Source of the DNA: Mesorhizobium sophorae
GTDB taxonomy: Bacteria > Pseudomonadota > Alphaproteobacteria > Rhizobiales > Rhizobiaceae
NCBI RefSeq assembly: GCF_002270415.1
Contig: NZ_NNRI01000002.1
Location: forward strand, 38,311 to 102,310
DNA: 64,000 nucleotides
Direction of reading: 5' to 3'
Position 1 is the stretch's first letter, and the number at the start of each line of letters is the position of its first letter. The notes beneath the pieces are model-generated. The model did no database searches, was not told where the DNA came from, and saw only the letters and a program-made list of their open reading frames with translations. The translations under genes and the position numbers were made by a program. Below are positions 16,847-25,869 of the stretch, piece by piece.

Positions 16847-17601
16847 CCGACGACGATCTCAACTTGCGCAGCGAACAGGCGTGCCGCGAAGCCTGGCCGG
16901 CAGCGGCCGAAACCGCCGTCGACGGCTGGCTTCTTAGGCGCTCCGGTGGCCGGACCCGGCGCGCAAACTCGGTCAATCCCTTGCGTGGCAAGCGCGGCGC
17001 GCCCGACAGGGTGATCGACGCTGCCGAGTCCTTCTATGTCGGCCACGACCAGACGCCGCTGTTTCGGGTGCCTGATATCGCCGATGAACTTGAAGGCGCA
17101 CTCGACCATCGCGGTTATCAGCTCGAAGGCGGAACCATCCACCTTTATGCCGGTATCGACGACCTGGCGGAGATCCGCGACGGGCGCGTCACTGTATCGC
17201 CGGTGCCCGCCGAAGACTGGCTCGCAGCGCGGTTTCGCATAGGCGCCTACGACGACATTGATCGCCGCGTCTTTCGCGAGATGGCGGGGCTGATCGCCGG
17301 CGACCGGGCGTTCGTATCCTGCGAACGCGACAGCGAAATTGCCGCCCTGGCCTATGGCGTCATCCGAAACGGGCTGCTTGTGGTGGAATCGGTTGAAACC
17401 GACGGCCGCTTCAGGCAGCAAGGCCTGGGCCGCAAGACGGTCGGCGGTCTAATCGACTGGGCACGACGGGCGGGTGCTGACGCGGCATGCCTGCAAGTGG
17501 TGGCCGACAATGCGCCAGGCCGTGCGCTCTATGCTTCGCTTGGGTTCAGCCGTGAACTTTACCGCTATCACTACCGCAGGAAGCCGCATGAACCACGATA
17601 G
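16843..17601 (+). CDS. GNAT family N-acetyltransferase
   Basis: A 252-residue protein whose C-terminal third is a GNAT domain: GLLVVESVETDGRFRQQG then GLGRKTVGGLIDWARRAGAD (acetyl-CoA loop) and NAPGRALYASLGFSRELYRYHY. The N-terminal part (AAAETAVDGWLLRRSGGRTRRANSVNP) is the DUF-like extension found in a common proteobacterial subgroup of unknown substrate. The start is GTG, overlapping the preceding small gene by four bases. Confidence 0.88.
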   Translation: MTDDDLNLRSEQACREAWPAAAETAVDGWLLRRSGGRTRRANSVNPLRGKRGAPDRVIDAAESFYVGHDQTPLFRVPDIADELEGALDHRGYQLEGGTIHLYAGIDDLAEIRDGRVTVSPVPAEDWLAARFRIGAYDDIDRRVFREMAGLIAGDRAFVSCERDSEIAALAYGVIRNGLLVVESVETDGRFRQQGLGRKTVGGLIDWARRAGADAACLQVVADNAPGRALYASLGFSRELYRYHYRRKPHEPR

Positions 17602-18109
17602 TTACGACAACACCTACATCGCCGGCATCCTCAATTCGGTGAAGACCATCGCCATGGTTGGCGCGTCCGCCAATGACGTGCGCCCAAGCTATTTCGTGCT
17701 GAAATATCTGCTGGCCAAGGGCTTTTCGGTGTTTCCGATCAACCCTGGCCAGGCCGGCAAGCAAATCCTCGGCCGGATGACCTATGCTAGGCTGGCTGAT
17801 GTTCCCGAACCGATCGACATGGTCGACATCTTTCGCGCGGCGTCGGCAGTGCCGGGCATTGTCGATGAGGTGTTGCGGCTCGATCCCTTGCCGAAAGTCC
17901 TCTGGATGCAGCTTGGCGTACGCCATGACGAGACAGCCGCGCGCGCCGAGGCTGCCGGCATCAAGGTGGTGATGAACCGCTGCCCCAAGATCGAATATGG
18001 CAAGCTGTCCGGCGAGATCGGTTGGACTGGTGTCAATTCCGGCGTGCTGTCGTCGAAGAAGCCGTTGATGCGCCCCGGGTTCCAGAGTTTCGGCGTTCGC
18101 CAGAAATGA
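17588..18109 (+). CDS. CoA-binding (Rossmann-fold) protein, YccU-like
   Basis: A 173-residue single-domain CoA_binding protein: TIAMVGASANDVRPSY (nucleotide loop), LAKGFSVFPINPG, VDIFRAASAVPGIVDEVL and KVLWMQLGVRHDE, then VVMNRCPKIE near the C-terminus. It resembles the CoA-binding half of succinyl-CoA synthetase alpha without the catalytic half. The physiological role is not established. Its start overlaps the GNAT gene by 14 bases. Confidence 0.9.
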   Translation: MNHDSYDNTYIAGILNSVKTIAMVGASANDVRPSYFVLKYLLAKGFSVFPINPGQAGKQILGRMTYARLADVPEPIDMVDIFRAASAVPGIVDEVLRLDPLPKVLWMQLGVRHDETAARAEAAGIKVVMNRCPKIEYGKLSGEIGWTGVNSGVLSSKKPLMRPGFQSFGVRQK

Positions 18110-18159
18110 TGCATGTCGCCCAAAAGTGCGCAGCGGTTTTGAGACAACGACATGCATCA
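18107..18159. repeat. Intergenic palindrome, TGATGCATGTCG family
   Basis: A 53-bp hairpin with perfect 12-bp arms TGATGCATGTCG / CGACATGCATCA and a core CCCAAAAGTG...CGGTTTTGAG. It begins inside the stop codon of the CoA-binding gene and may serve as its transcript end. Nearly the same element is at 19992. Confidence 0.8.
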
Positions 18160-18172
18160 AAAAGGAGCCTCT

Positions 18173-18360
18173 AAGGCGCGTCGGATAAAGTCCTTCAAAC
18201 GCGGCGCGCCTTGGAAGCAAAAATTATTCCGCAAGGTCGTGTATTTTCTCGCGTCCCGGCCGCAGATCGTTCGCCGAAGGGCATTTTCTTCTTTGCATTC
18301 GCGTCCGGGCTTCGCCAAGAATGCCCGGCCATTTCAAGAGTTTCAAAAAGAGAGGTTTCG
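18173..18360 (+). promoter_or_regulatory. Leader region of metY with two inverted repeats
   Basis: The leader contains AAGGCGCG (18173) paired with CGCGCCTT (18205), and GGGCATT (18279) paired with AATGCCC (18320). A GAGAGG ribosome-binding site precedes the ATG. Methionine genes are often controlled by leader RNAs, but no SAM riboswitch consensus was recognised here. Only the inverted repeats are directly observed. Confidence 0.3.
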
Positions 18361-19641
18361 ATGACCCGCACGCCCGGTTTCAACACGCTCGCCGTCCATG
18401 CCGGCGCCAAGCCTGACCCGGCGACCGGCGCGCGGGCCACGCCGATCTACCAGACGACCTCCTTCGTCTTCGACGATGCCGATCACGCCGCCTCGCTGTT
18501 CGGGCTGAAGGCCTTCGGCAACATCTACACCCGCATCATGAACCCGACGCAGGCAGTGCTGGAAGAACGCATCGCGGCCCTCGAGGGCGGCACGGCGGCG
18601 CTTGCGGTCGCCTCCGGCCATGCCGCGCAAGTGATCGTGTTCCACAATTTGATGCAGCCGGGCGACAATTTCGTCGCCGCCAACAAGCTTTATGGCGGCT
18701 CGATCAACCAGTTCGGCCACGCCTTCAAGAATTATGGCTGGGAGGTGCGCTGGGCCGACACCAATGACATCTCGACCTTCGAGAGCCAGATCGACGACAG
18801 GACCAAGGCGATCTTCATCGAGAGCCTCGCCAATCCGGGCGGCACCTTTGTCGACATCGAGAAGATCGGCGACATCGCCCGCAAGCACGGCCTGCCGCTT
18901 ATCGTCGACAACACGCTGGCCTCGCCCTACCTGATCCGCCCGATCGAGCACGGCGCCGACATCGTCGTCCATTCGCTGACCAAATTCATCGGCGGTCACG
19001 GCAATTCGATCGGTGGCGCCATCGTCGACGGCGGCACCTTCGACTGGTCCAAGTCGGGCAAGTACCCGATGCTGTCGGAACCGCGCCCCGAATATGGCGG
19101 CCTTATCCTGCACGAAACGTTCGGCAATTTCGCTTTCGCCATTGCCGCACGCGTGCTTGGCCTGCGCGATCTCGGCCCGGCGATTTCGCCGTTCAACGCC
19201 TTCCTGATCCTGACCGGCCTGGAAACCTTGCCGCTGCGCATGCAACGCCACTGCGACAATGCCGTGACCGTCGCCGCCTGGCTGTCCAATCACCCTAAGG
19301 TCGCCTCGGTGAATTATCCCGGCCTGCCCTCAGACAAGAACCACGCGCTGCAGAAGAAGTACTCGCCGCAAGGCGCCGGCGCCGTGTTCACCTTCGGTCT
19401 CAAGGGCGGCTATGACGCCGGCGTCAAATTCGTCGAGGCGCTGGAACTGTTTTCGCACCTCGCCAATGTCGGCGACACCAAGTCGCTGGTCATCCACCCG
19501 GCATCGACCACGCACCGCCAGCTTTCCGACGAGCAGAAAGTCAAGGCCGGAGCCGGTCCGGACACTGTGCGGCTTTCCATCGGCATCGAGGACGTCAACG
19601 ACATCGTTGCCGACCTCGAACAGGCGCTTGCCAAGGTCTGA
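18361..19641 (+). CDS. metY: O-acetylhomoserine aminocarboxypropyltransferase (sulfhydrylase)
   Basis: A 426-residue PLP enzyme of the Cys/Met metabolism family that makes homocysteine (or methionine) from O-acetylhomoserine and sulfide (or methanethiol). Motifs are ATPIYQTTSFVF, YTRIMNPTQAVLEERIAALEGG, the cofactor region IVDNTLASPYL and the PLP lysine in HSLTKFIGGHGNSIGG. Length and the ~50-residue insertion before NFAFAIAARVLGLRD fit MetY rather than shorter MetZ/MetB enzymes. A cupin gene follows after six bases. Confidence 0.93.
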   Translation: MTRTPGFNTLAVHAGAKPDPATGARATPIYQTTSFVFDDADHAASLFGLKAFGNIYTRIMNPTQAVLEERIAALEGGTAALAVASGHAAQVIVFHNLMQPGDNFVAANKLYGGSINQFGHAFKNYGWEVRWADTNDISTFESQIDDRTKAIFIESLANPGGTFVDIEKIGDIARKHGLPLIVDNTLASPYLIRPIEHGADIVVHSLTKFIGGHGNSIGGAIVDGGTFDWSKSGKYPMLSEPRPEYGGLILHETFGNFAFAIAARVLGLRDLGPAISPFNAFLILTGLETLPLRMQRHCDNAVTVAAWLSNHPKVASVNYPGLPSDKNHALQKKYSPQGAGAVFTFGLKGGYDAGVKFVEALELFSHLANVGDTKSLVIHPASTTHRQLSDEQKVKAGAGPDTVRLSIGIEDVNDIVADLEQALAKV

Positions 19642-19647
19642 TCGATC

Positions 19648-19992
19648 ATGACCGCGTTTCTTTCCGTCGACATCAAAAACGTGGAACCCGAATCTGGCGC
19701 GCCGGCGCCGGATCGGCTGATCTCGGGCGATCCGAAATTCCGCACCTGGAACGTCGAGGAGCGTGACGGTGGCCTCTATGCCGGCATCTGGGAATCGACC
19801 CCGGGCAAATGGCGCATCGTCTATGACGAATGGGAATTCTGCCACATCCTGTCCGGCGTTTCGGTGATCGCCGAAGAAGGCGGTGCGGCGCGCACCGTCA
19901 AGGCCGGCGACAGCTTTGTGCTCAGGCCCGGCTTCAAGGGCAGTTGGGAAGTGCTTGAAACGACCCGCAAGGAGTATGTGATCAAGCTCTAA
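19648..19992 (+). CDS. Small cupin-domain protein
   Basis: A 114-residue single cupin of the DUF861/EutQ-like type: GIWESTPGKWRIVYDEWEFCHILSG (first motif) and AGDSFVLRPGFKGSWEVLE (second). Metal ligands of classical cupins are only partly conserved (E-F-C-H). It follows metY by six bases and is probably co-transcribed; a link to sulfur metabolism is guilt by association only. Confidence 0.85.
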   Translation: MTAFLSVDIKNVEPESGAPAPDRLISGDPKFRTWNVEERDGGLYAGIWESTPGKWRIVYDEWEFCHILSGVSVIAEEGGAARTVKAGDSFVLRPGFKGSWEVLETTRKEYVIKL

Positions 19993-20039
19993 TGCATGTC
20001 GCCCAAAAGTGGCCCCGGTTTTGGGGGAACGACATGCAT
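19992..20039. repeat. Intergenic palindrome, ATGCATGTCG family
   Basis: A 48-bp hairpin with arms ATGCATGTCG / CGACATGCAT, the same family as 18107-18159, located immediately after the cupin stop codon. It lies between convergent transcripts. Confidence 0.8.
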
Positions 20040-20062
20040 AAAAACAGGCATCCAGGCCGGGG

Positions 20063-20791
20063 TCAGACGACGCGATCGATATCGCTGTCCGAAAATCCGT
20101 ATCGCGCCATCATCTGCCGGTGCCAGTCACCGCCCAGCAATTCATCGAGGCAAGCATCGATGTCCCTGAGCAGGGCGCGGTTGCCCTTGGCGATTGCGAA
20201 GGCACCGGCCGATGGCTGTTTTTCGCTGGCCGGGACCTCGACAAGGCCAAGCGGCATTTCGGACCGCTGGGTCAGATAGCCTCGATGCGCCATCGCAACG
20301 CTGGCATAGGCGTGCACCACGCCGTTGGCGACTGCATCCGCTGCGTCGGCCTGGGTTGCAAACATCCTGATCTGCTCCGGCGCAATCCCGTTGTGCAACG
20401 CCGTGAGATGCTGCACCTGGTCGGTAATGACGCCAAGCAACGCCGTCCGGTCGCTGGCAATGGACTGGTAGCCGCCAAAGCCGCGCGGATTGTCTTTCGC
20501 GACCAGCAACCCATCCTGCAACGCCCAGATCGGCCGTGTGAAGTCGACGATCTCTTGGCGCTCGTCGGAGACGAACAGGCCGGTCGTCATGGTCCAGCGG
20601 CCCTCGACCAGCCCTGGCAGCAATTCAGCGAATTCGGTCTCGATCGGCCTGAAGCCCGCCAATCCGAGCTTCTCGCCGAGCCTGCGCGCAAGCTCGACGT
20701 CACAGCCTGAGACCTCGCCCGATGCACCGGTGAAGCAGAATGGCGGCTCTTCGAGGAAGGCGAATTTCAACTCCGTCAGATGTTTGGGCAA
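20063..20791 (-). CDS. Amino-acid-type periplasmic-binding-fold protein without signal peptide
   Basis: A 242-residue protein with the type II solute-binding fold of amino-acid ABC transporters: LKFAFLEEPPFCFTGASGEVSGCDVELARRLGEKLG, then WTMTTGLFVSDERQEIVDFTRP, and the lobe-2 LRDIDACLDELL. No signal peptide is visible and the previous gene ends only 12 bases upstream, leaving no room for one. It may be cytoplasmic or depend on non-classical export. It is the last gene of a probable operon with the P450 and a secreted protein. Confidence 0.75.
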   Translation of the reverse strand: MPKHLTELKFAFLEEPPFCFTGASGEVSGCDVELARRLGEKLGLAGFRPIETEFAELLPGLVEGRWTMTTGLFVSDERQEIVDFTRPIWALQDGLLVAKDNPRGFGGYQSIASDRTALLGVITDQVQHLTALHNGIAPEQIRMFATQADAADAVANGVVHAYASVAMAHRGYLTQRSEMPLGLVEVPASEKQPSAGAFAIAKGNRALLRDIDACLDELLGGDWHRQMMARYGFSDSDIDRVV

Positions 20792-20803
20792 ACCGTCGCC
20801 ATC

Positions 20804-21868
20804 CTATTTCGCCGGGAACTGGCTGAGGCAGGCCTCCGATGCCTTGTCGTGGAAGGTCAGGGCATTGGCGTCCTGTGTCTCGATATCGGCGTCGGAAATC
20901 TCGTTGCGATAGTACTGCGCCACGAGATCAAGGCCTTCCTGGCTGATGCCCTGGGTGGGCATTTCGCGCGCAAGGCAGCCGCAAAGGCTGAGCGCTCGGT
21001 CCGGTGAGCCAACCTTGTGGTTGGTGAGGATGAAGTCCTGCGCTGGACAGGCATCGAGGAAGCCGGCGAAATTGAGCTTCTGCTGCGGCTGGTCGCCATG
21101 ATTGAAGTAGGCCGGCGGCCATTGGCTCTTGCCGCTGGCGACATCGCAGCCGGTGCCGACATCCTCGGCATTCTTCAGAAGCGCCTGCCAGGCAATCTCT
21201 TTCGCGCCCGTCGGATATTCGAAATTCTCGCCCAGCGATGCGGTGTACATATCGAGATCGGGCTGCGTGAAGCCGGTCACCTGAAACCGGCTGAACCGGC
21301 ATTGGCATTCAGCGCTCACGCGTTCCGCTTCACCCTCCGCCGGCTGCTCGTTGGATCTGCTTTTCCGGCAGGCCGCCATGAAGGCGGCGCCATCGAGCGA
21401 CGAGGCAGGAAATGTAGAGGCGTCGACATAGCGTTTTCCGTCCCAGCCGATCATCATCTGGTCGGTCTGGATGTCGAGAAAACCGTTTCGTTTGAAGGCG
21501 CTGAGCCCGATCTTGTCCTGCGGCACCAGCCTCGCACCGGGAATGTCGCCGAGGACTTCCTGGTAGCTGTCGCCTTCGAGGACGAACAGGAAGTTGCCGC
21601 AATGGATGCCGTCGCAGTCCGGCGCATAGCGATAGGCGAAGATCTCGGGAAAGCCGTCGAGGTTGAGATCGACCTCCACCGCAAAGGATGGCGGCGGGAA
21701 ATCCTTGGCTCCGGTCTGCCGCTCCAGCAGGCCGGCCGCCATTTTCTGGGCGATCGCCACGCTGTTTTCCCACGGGATGTTTTCCGGCTGTTGCTGGGCA
21801 TGCGCCACACCGAGGCATGACAGCATTGCCACTGCGAACGCCGTCGCCGGTCTCGAAAACACCCTCAT
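20804..21868 (-). CDS. Secreted protein of unknown function with C-x-C motifs
   Basis: A 354-residue protein with a Sec signal peptide (MRVFSRPATAFAVAMLSCLGVAHA). Early on there is a calcium-loop-like VDLNLDGFPEIFAY segment reminiscent of VCBS/EF-hand-like repeats, followed by paired cysteines in SAECQCRFSRF and LSLCGCLAREM. The rest is unfamiliar. The gene lies 24 bases after the P450 gene and 12 bases before the binding-protein-like gene, so the three are probably one transcript. Confidence 0.6.
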   Translation of the reverse strand: MRVFSRPATAFAVAMLSCLGVAHAQQQPENIPWENSVAIAQKMAAGLLERQTGAKDFPPPSFAVEVDLNLDGFPEIFAYRYAPDCDGIHCGNFLFVLEGDSYQEVLGDIPGARLVPQDKIGLSAFKRNGFLDIQTDQMMIGWDGKRYVDASTFPASSLDGAAFMAACRKSRSNEQPAEGEAERVSAECQCRFSRFQVTGFTQPDLDMYTASLGENFEYPTGAKEIAWQALLKNAEDVGTGCDVASGKSQWPPAYFNHGDQPQQKLNFAGFLDACPAQDFILTNHKVGSPDRALSLCGCLAREMPTQGISQEGLDLVAQYYRNEISDADIETQDANALTFHDKASEACLSQFPAK

Positions 21869-21892
21869 GTCGCAGCCCCAGGCCCGCGATCG

Positions 21893-23143
21893 TCAGAAGC
21901 CGACGGCGAGCGTTTCCAGCCCATGGAAATGGTAAGTGTCGCGGAAGCGCGGCTGTTCGGCAAGATGCAGCTTTGGCTGCCGGTCGAACAAGGTTTTCAG
22001 CGATAGCTGCAATTCGAGCCGGGCCAGCGGCGCACCGATGCAGAAATGGATGCCGGCGCCGAAGGATACGTTCTTCTGGTCGGCGCGATCCGGGTTGAAG
22101 GCGAGCGGTTCGGCGAAGGCGCGCGGGTCATGATTGGCCATGCCAAGCAGCAGCCCGATCGTCTGGCCCGGCTGTACGACGATGCCTGGCGCGACTTCGA
22201 ACTCCTGATAGGCGTAGCGCGTGAACATGTGCAGTGGCGCGTCGAAGCGCAGGCACTCCTCCACTGTCGCCGCGGTCGCTTCGGGTGAGCTGAAGAAGCG
22301 ACGGGGATCGCCGCCTTGCGCCAGGATCGAGCGCACGGCATTGCCGGTCTGGTGCACGGTCGCTTCATGGCCGGCATTGAGCAGCAGGATCGCCGAGGAC
22401 ACCATCTCGTCCTCCGACAGTTTCTGGCCGTCCTCCTGCGCCGAGATCAGCAACGACAGCAGGTCGTCACCGGGGTTCTTGCGCCGCTCGGTGATATGGC
22501 CGCGCAGGAAATCGGCAAAATCGCCTGCGGCGCGGTTGGCCGTCTCCTCGGTTTCGCGCGTGCGGCTATGCATGTACATGGCGACCATCTGGTGCGACCA
22601 GTCGAGCAGTTGCGGCCCCATCTCGACCGGCACGCCGAGCATTTCTGCAATGATGGTGATCGGCAGCGGCGCCGCGAAGGCGGGCAAGAGGTCGACAGCC
22701 TTGCCTTGTTCGAAACGGTCGATCAACTCGTTGGCGAGCGCTTCGACGCGTGGCCGCAGCCGTTCGACCTGGCGCGAGACGAAGGCCCGGTTGACCAGCG
22801 TTCTCAGCCGCGTGTGCACCGGTGGCTCCAGCTCCAGCATCGAATTGGCTTCGATGCCGTCGAATGCCTTGAGATGGCTGCGGTCCTGGCCGACACCGCG
22901 CCTATCTGGAACGCCGGCCGGGTTCTGCCGGCCGAAGCGACGATCGCGCAGCAGCCGGTTGACGTCGTCGAAGCCGCCAAAGCACCAGAAGCCGAACTCT
23001 TCCCAGAAGGATGCATTCGAGGTGCCGTGCAGAAAGGCGTAGGCCTCGTAAGGATCTTGAAAAAAGGCAGGCTCGTGCGGATCGAGCCGCAGGTGGCGGA
23101 TGGCTGGATCAAAGGCCAGATAAGGTGGCGTCAATTTGGTCAT
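21893..23143 (-). CDS. Cytochrome P450
   Basis: A 416-residue soluble bacterial P450. The I-helix oxygen-activation motif is LLLNAGHEATVHQTGN, the ExxR motif is EECLRF, and the heme loop is FGAGIHFCIGAPLARLE with the cysteine ligand. The protein resembles CYP families of soil bacteria; the substrate cannot be deduced. The frame is open upstream to 23353, but the ATG at 23143 gives the normal length. No ferredoxin or reductase gene is adjacent, so redox partners must be elsewhere. The next gene is transcribed divergently. Confidence 0.93.
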   Translation of the reverse strand: MTKLTPPYLAFDPAIRHLRLDPHEPAFFQDPYEAYAFLHGTSNASFWEEFGFWCFGGFDDVNRLLRDRRFGRQNPAGVPDRRGVGQDRSHLKAFDGIEANSMLELEPPVHTRLRTLVNRAFVSRQVERLRPRVEALANELIDRFEQGKAVDLLPAFAAPLPITIIAEMLGVPVEMGPQLLDWSHQMVAMYMHSRTRETEETANRAAGDFADFLRGHITERRKNPGDDLLSLLISAQEDGQKLSEDEMVSSAILLLNAGHEATVHQTGNAVRSILAQGGDPRRFFSSPEATAATVEECLRFDAPLHMFTRYAYQEFEVAPGIVVQPGQTIGLLLGMANHDPRAFAEPLAFNPDRADQKNVSFGAGIHFCIGAPLARLELQLSLKTLFDRQPKLHLAEQPRFRDTYHFHGLETLAVGF

Positions 23144-23246
23144 GCCAGACCAATAGCGCGGCTTGCCAGCCCGGTTCCAGACCGTATGTTGCGCCCGATA
23201 GCCCAATGCGTTGAGCCAGCCATATGGCTGCGGAAAGACTGAACTG

Positions 23247-24350
23247 ATGAATGTGATCGTTGTCGGCGCGGGCATTGCCGGTCTTTCCACCGCGTGGTCG
23301 CTGGTCAAGGCCGGCCACAGCGTTTCCATCGTCGAGCAGGGACCGATCCCCAACCCGCGGGCGGCATCGGGCGACCATCACCGCATCATCCGCCGCGCCT
23401 ACCGGGCCGGTACCGGCTATGGCCGGCTGATCACCGAAGCCTATCAGGCCTGGGACGAGATGTGGGCCGATCTCGGCGAAAGCCACCTCGATCCCAGAGG
23501 CTTTGTCTGCATCTCGCGCGCGCCGGGCGACGAGGCCGAGGAATACCGCGAGGGCCTGGAGGAGGGGAATTTCCCTTTCGAATTGCTGGAGCCGGATGCG
23601 GCCGCGCAACGCTGGCCGTTTCTTGAGGCTGGCTCGTTCCGCTATGCCTATTTTTCGACCGAAGGCGGTGCGCTGCACTGCCGCAAGATCGCCTCCGGCC
23701 TGGCCAAATGGCTGCGGACCAATGGCGCCAATGTCTACGAGAACAGCAAGGTCGTCGAAATCGCCGAGGAAACCGGCCACATCGCGCTCGAAAGCGGCGA
23801 AACCATGCAGGCCGACCGCATCGTCGTCGCTGCCGGTGCCTGGGTGTTGAAACTTTTCCCGGAACTGGACGGCGAACTGAAAACCTATCGAACGGCACTT
23901 GCCTATGTCGAACCGCCGGCCGACCTCAAGGCCGCCTGGCAGGCAGCACCGGTCGTCCTCGATGTCGGCGGTACGGTCGACGGCCACGTGATCCCGCCTT
24001 CCGGCGGCGGCGGCATGAAATTCGGTTCCGGATTGCACAGGGTGCCGACCAGCGACGCCGACTGGAACCGGGAGCCGGTGCCGGGCGAGGGCGAGGCGAT
24101 CCGCAACCTGTTTTCGCCGCCGATCGCCCGCATCGATGAGTATGAGGTGACCGAGGTCGTCACCTGCGCCTACACCTTCACCGCCGACGAGACATTCATG
24201 GCGCACGAGAAGGGCAGATGCTTGGTCGTCTCGGCCTGCTCCGGCCATGGCTACAAGTTCGGTGCTGCGGTAGGCCGGCGCGTTGCCGCTGCCATTGATG
24301 ATGGCGACATCGCCGGACTGAAGCGCTGGCTGCGAGCGGAGGTGGCCTGA
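23247..24350 (+). CDS. FAD-dependent oxidoreductase, DAO/sarcosine-oxidase-like
   Basis: A 367-residue flavoprotein starting with the Rossmann motif VIVVGAGIAGLSTAW. Other family features are a substrate-domain segment MQADRIVVAAGAWV and the C-terminal FAD loop ACSGHGYKFGAAVGRRVA. The family oxidises secondary or tertiary amines or D-amino acids, releasing hydrogen peroxide. The GHGYKFGAAVG signature is typical of monomeric sarcosine-oxidase-like enzymes. It is divergent from the P450 gene and convergent with the PLP decarboxylase. Confidence 0.9.
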   Translation: MNVIVVGAGIAGLSTAWSLVKAGHSVSIVEQGPIPNPRAASGDHHRIIRRAYRAGTGYGRLITEAYQAWDEMWADLGESHLDPRGFVCISRAPGDEAEEYREGLEEGNFPFELLEPDAAAQRWPFLEAGSFRYAYFSTEGGALHCRKIASGLAKWLRTNGANVYENSKVVEIAEETGHIALESGETMQADRIVVAAGAWVLKLFPELDGELKTYRTALAYVEPPADLKAAWQAAPVVLDVGGTVDGHVIPPSGGGGMKFGSGLHRVPTSDADWNREPVPGEGEAIRNLFSPPIARIDEYEVTEVVTCAYTFTADETFMAHEKGRCLVVSACSGHGYKFGAAVGRRVAAAIDDGDIAGLKRWLRAEVA

Positions 24351-24379
24351 ACCGCACCAGGTCGAAGACTCGCGGCGGC

Positions 24380-25759
24380 TCAGCGATTGAGCTCGTCGGC
24401 GGCGGCCATGACTTCGGACACAATCGCCCGCACATCATCTGGGGTCGTTCTATGATTGACGAAACACGCCCGCAGCGCGAAGTGACCGTTGACCGTTGCG
24501 TTCGACAGATAAACCCGGCCGCGCGCGATCACGCGGCGCAGGATCGCTTCGTTGTCCTTCGAGCGGTGGCGGAAACAGACTGCGCTTAACGATACCGGCG
24601 CAAGCTGTTCCAGCTCCGGCTGCGACGCGATTGTCTGTGCGAGCATCTGGGCATGGTGGAGATCGCGCGTGATGGCTTCGCGATAGGCGCGGCGTCCGTG
24701 ATACTGCAGCGACATCCAGAGCTTCAGCGCGCGGAAGCGTCGAGAGAGCCCGATCGACTCCTCGAAGAACGCAAATGCTTCCGTCGGGTCATCGCTCAGT
24801 ATCCTGACGTAGTCGTCGCTGTGCGAAAAAGTCGTTCGCGCGATGTCTGGGCGGCGATAGAGCAGACAGCCGCAATCGAGTGGCTGATAGAGCCATTTGT
24901 GCGCATCGAGCGACAGTGAATCTGCTGAAGACAACCCCTGGAACTTTTCCGGCACCGCCAGAGCCGCCAGTCCCCCATAGGCACCGTCGACATGCACCCA
25001 GAGCGCTTCCCTCCGAGCGATCTCTGCAATTTCGGGGAGGGGATCGATCGCGCCGGAAACGATGGTGCCGACCGTAGCCACGATGGCGATCGGCACGTTT
25101 CCGGCCTCGCGGTCGGCAACAATAGCTGCCTGGAGGGCGTCCGGTCGCATTCTGAATTTGTCGTCGACAGCGATCAAGCGAAGGTTTTTTCTGCCGATGC
25201 CCAGCAGCGCGACGGCCTTGGGAATGGACATGTGCACTTGCTCGGAAGCATAGACCACGCAGGGCCGTGCACCTGTTTCGTTGGCGGGCGACTTCGCTTC
25301 CCGCGCCATCGCCAATGCCATGAGGTTGGCCGTCGAGCCTCCGCCGCACAGGCTGCCGGCAAATCCGATGCAGCCGACAGCGTCAGCCAACCATCCGACA
25401 ACCGCGCGTTCGATCGATGTCGCCGCCGGCGCCGACCGCCACGAGGTCACATTCTGATTGAGCGCCGCAGCGAGCAACTCTCCCAGCGCGCCGACCGGCT
25501 CGCCCGAGCCGACGACGTAACCGAAGAATCTGCCTGTCGAAGGTCGCACATGCTCTGAGATCGACTTGAAGTCCTGCAAGACTTCCCTACCACGACCGTT
25601 CTCGAGCCAAGGTCGCGAGAAGAGTTCGGTCGTGTGTTTGCCGCTGGTCAAGGGGTACGTCCGACGTCCCTCGAGGGACGTCCAATAGGTTTTGGCGAGC
25701 CCCAGGGCTTCTTCCGCAAGATCTGATAGTTCTTGATTGGAAATTTCCAGGTCGCGCAT
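24380..25759 (-). CDS. PLP-dependent aromatic-type amino acid decarboxylase
   Basis: A 459-residue group II decarboxylase (DDC/GAD/HDC family). Visible are TSWRSAPAATSIERAVVGWL, GSLCGGGSTANLMAL, the cofactor-binding HVDGAYGGLAAL and the PLP lysine in SLDAHKWLYQP. The family decarboxylates aromatic L-amino acids or related substrates; the exact substrate is not readable, and some relatives act as aldehyde synthases. Base composition of the region is slightly less GC-rich than its neighbours. It stands alone on its strand. Confidence 0.88.
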   Translation of the reverse strand: MRDLEISNQELSDLAEEALGLAKTYWTSLEGRRTYPLTSGKHTTELFSRPWLENGRGREVLQDFKSISEHVRPSTGRFFGYVVGSGEPVGALGELLAAALNQNVTSWRSAPAATSIERAVVGWLADAVGCIGFAGSLCGGGSTANLMALAMAREAKSPANETGARPCVVYASEQVHMSIPKAVALLGIGRKNLRLIAVDDKFRMRPDALQAAIVADREAGNVPIAIVATVGTIVSGAIDPLPEIAEIARREALWVHVDGAYGGLAALAVPEKFQGLSSADSLSLDAHKWLYQPLDCGCLLYRRPDIARTTFSHSDDYVRILSDDPTEAFAFFEESIGLSRRFRALKLWMSLQYHGRRAYREAITRDLHHAQMLAQTIASQPELEQLAPVSLSAVCFRHRSKDNEAILRRVIARGRVYLSNATVNGHFALRACFVNHRTTPDDVRAIVSEVMAAADELNR

Positions 25760-25869
25760 GTTCTCAGTCCCGCCGAAACCCTGCTGCGGCGCAGGCTACC
25801 CTCCCGGTTGCAGTCCAACAACCTCTCATCATTGGAGGCTATCTGGTGCCGTGATCGGCGTGAACGCAA

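Noticed and set aside
18160..18360. SAM riboswitch upstream of metY
   Set aside because: Looked for the SAM-II type consensus common before alphaproteobacterial methionine genes; the conserved core was not found, only unrelated inverted repeats.
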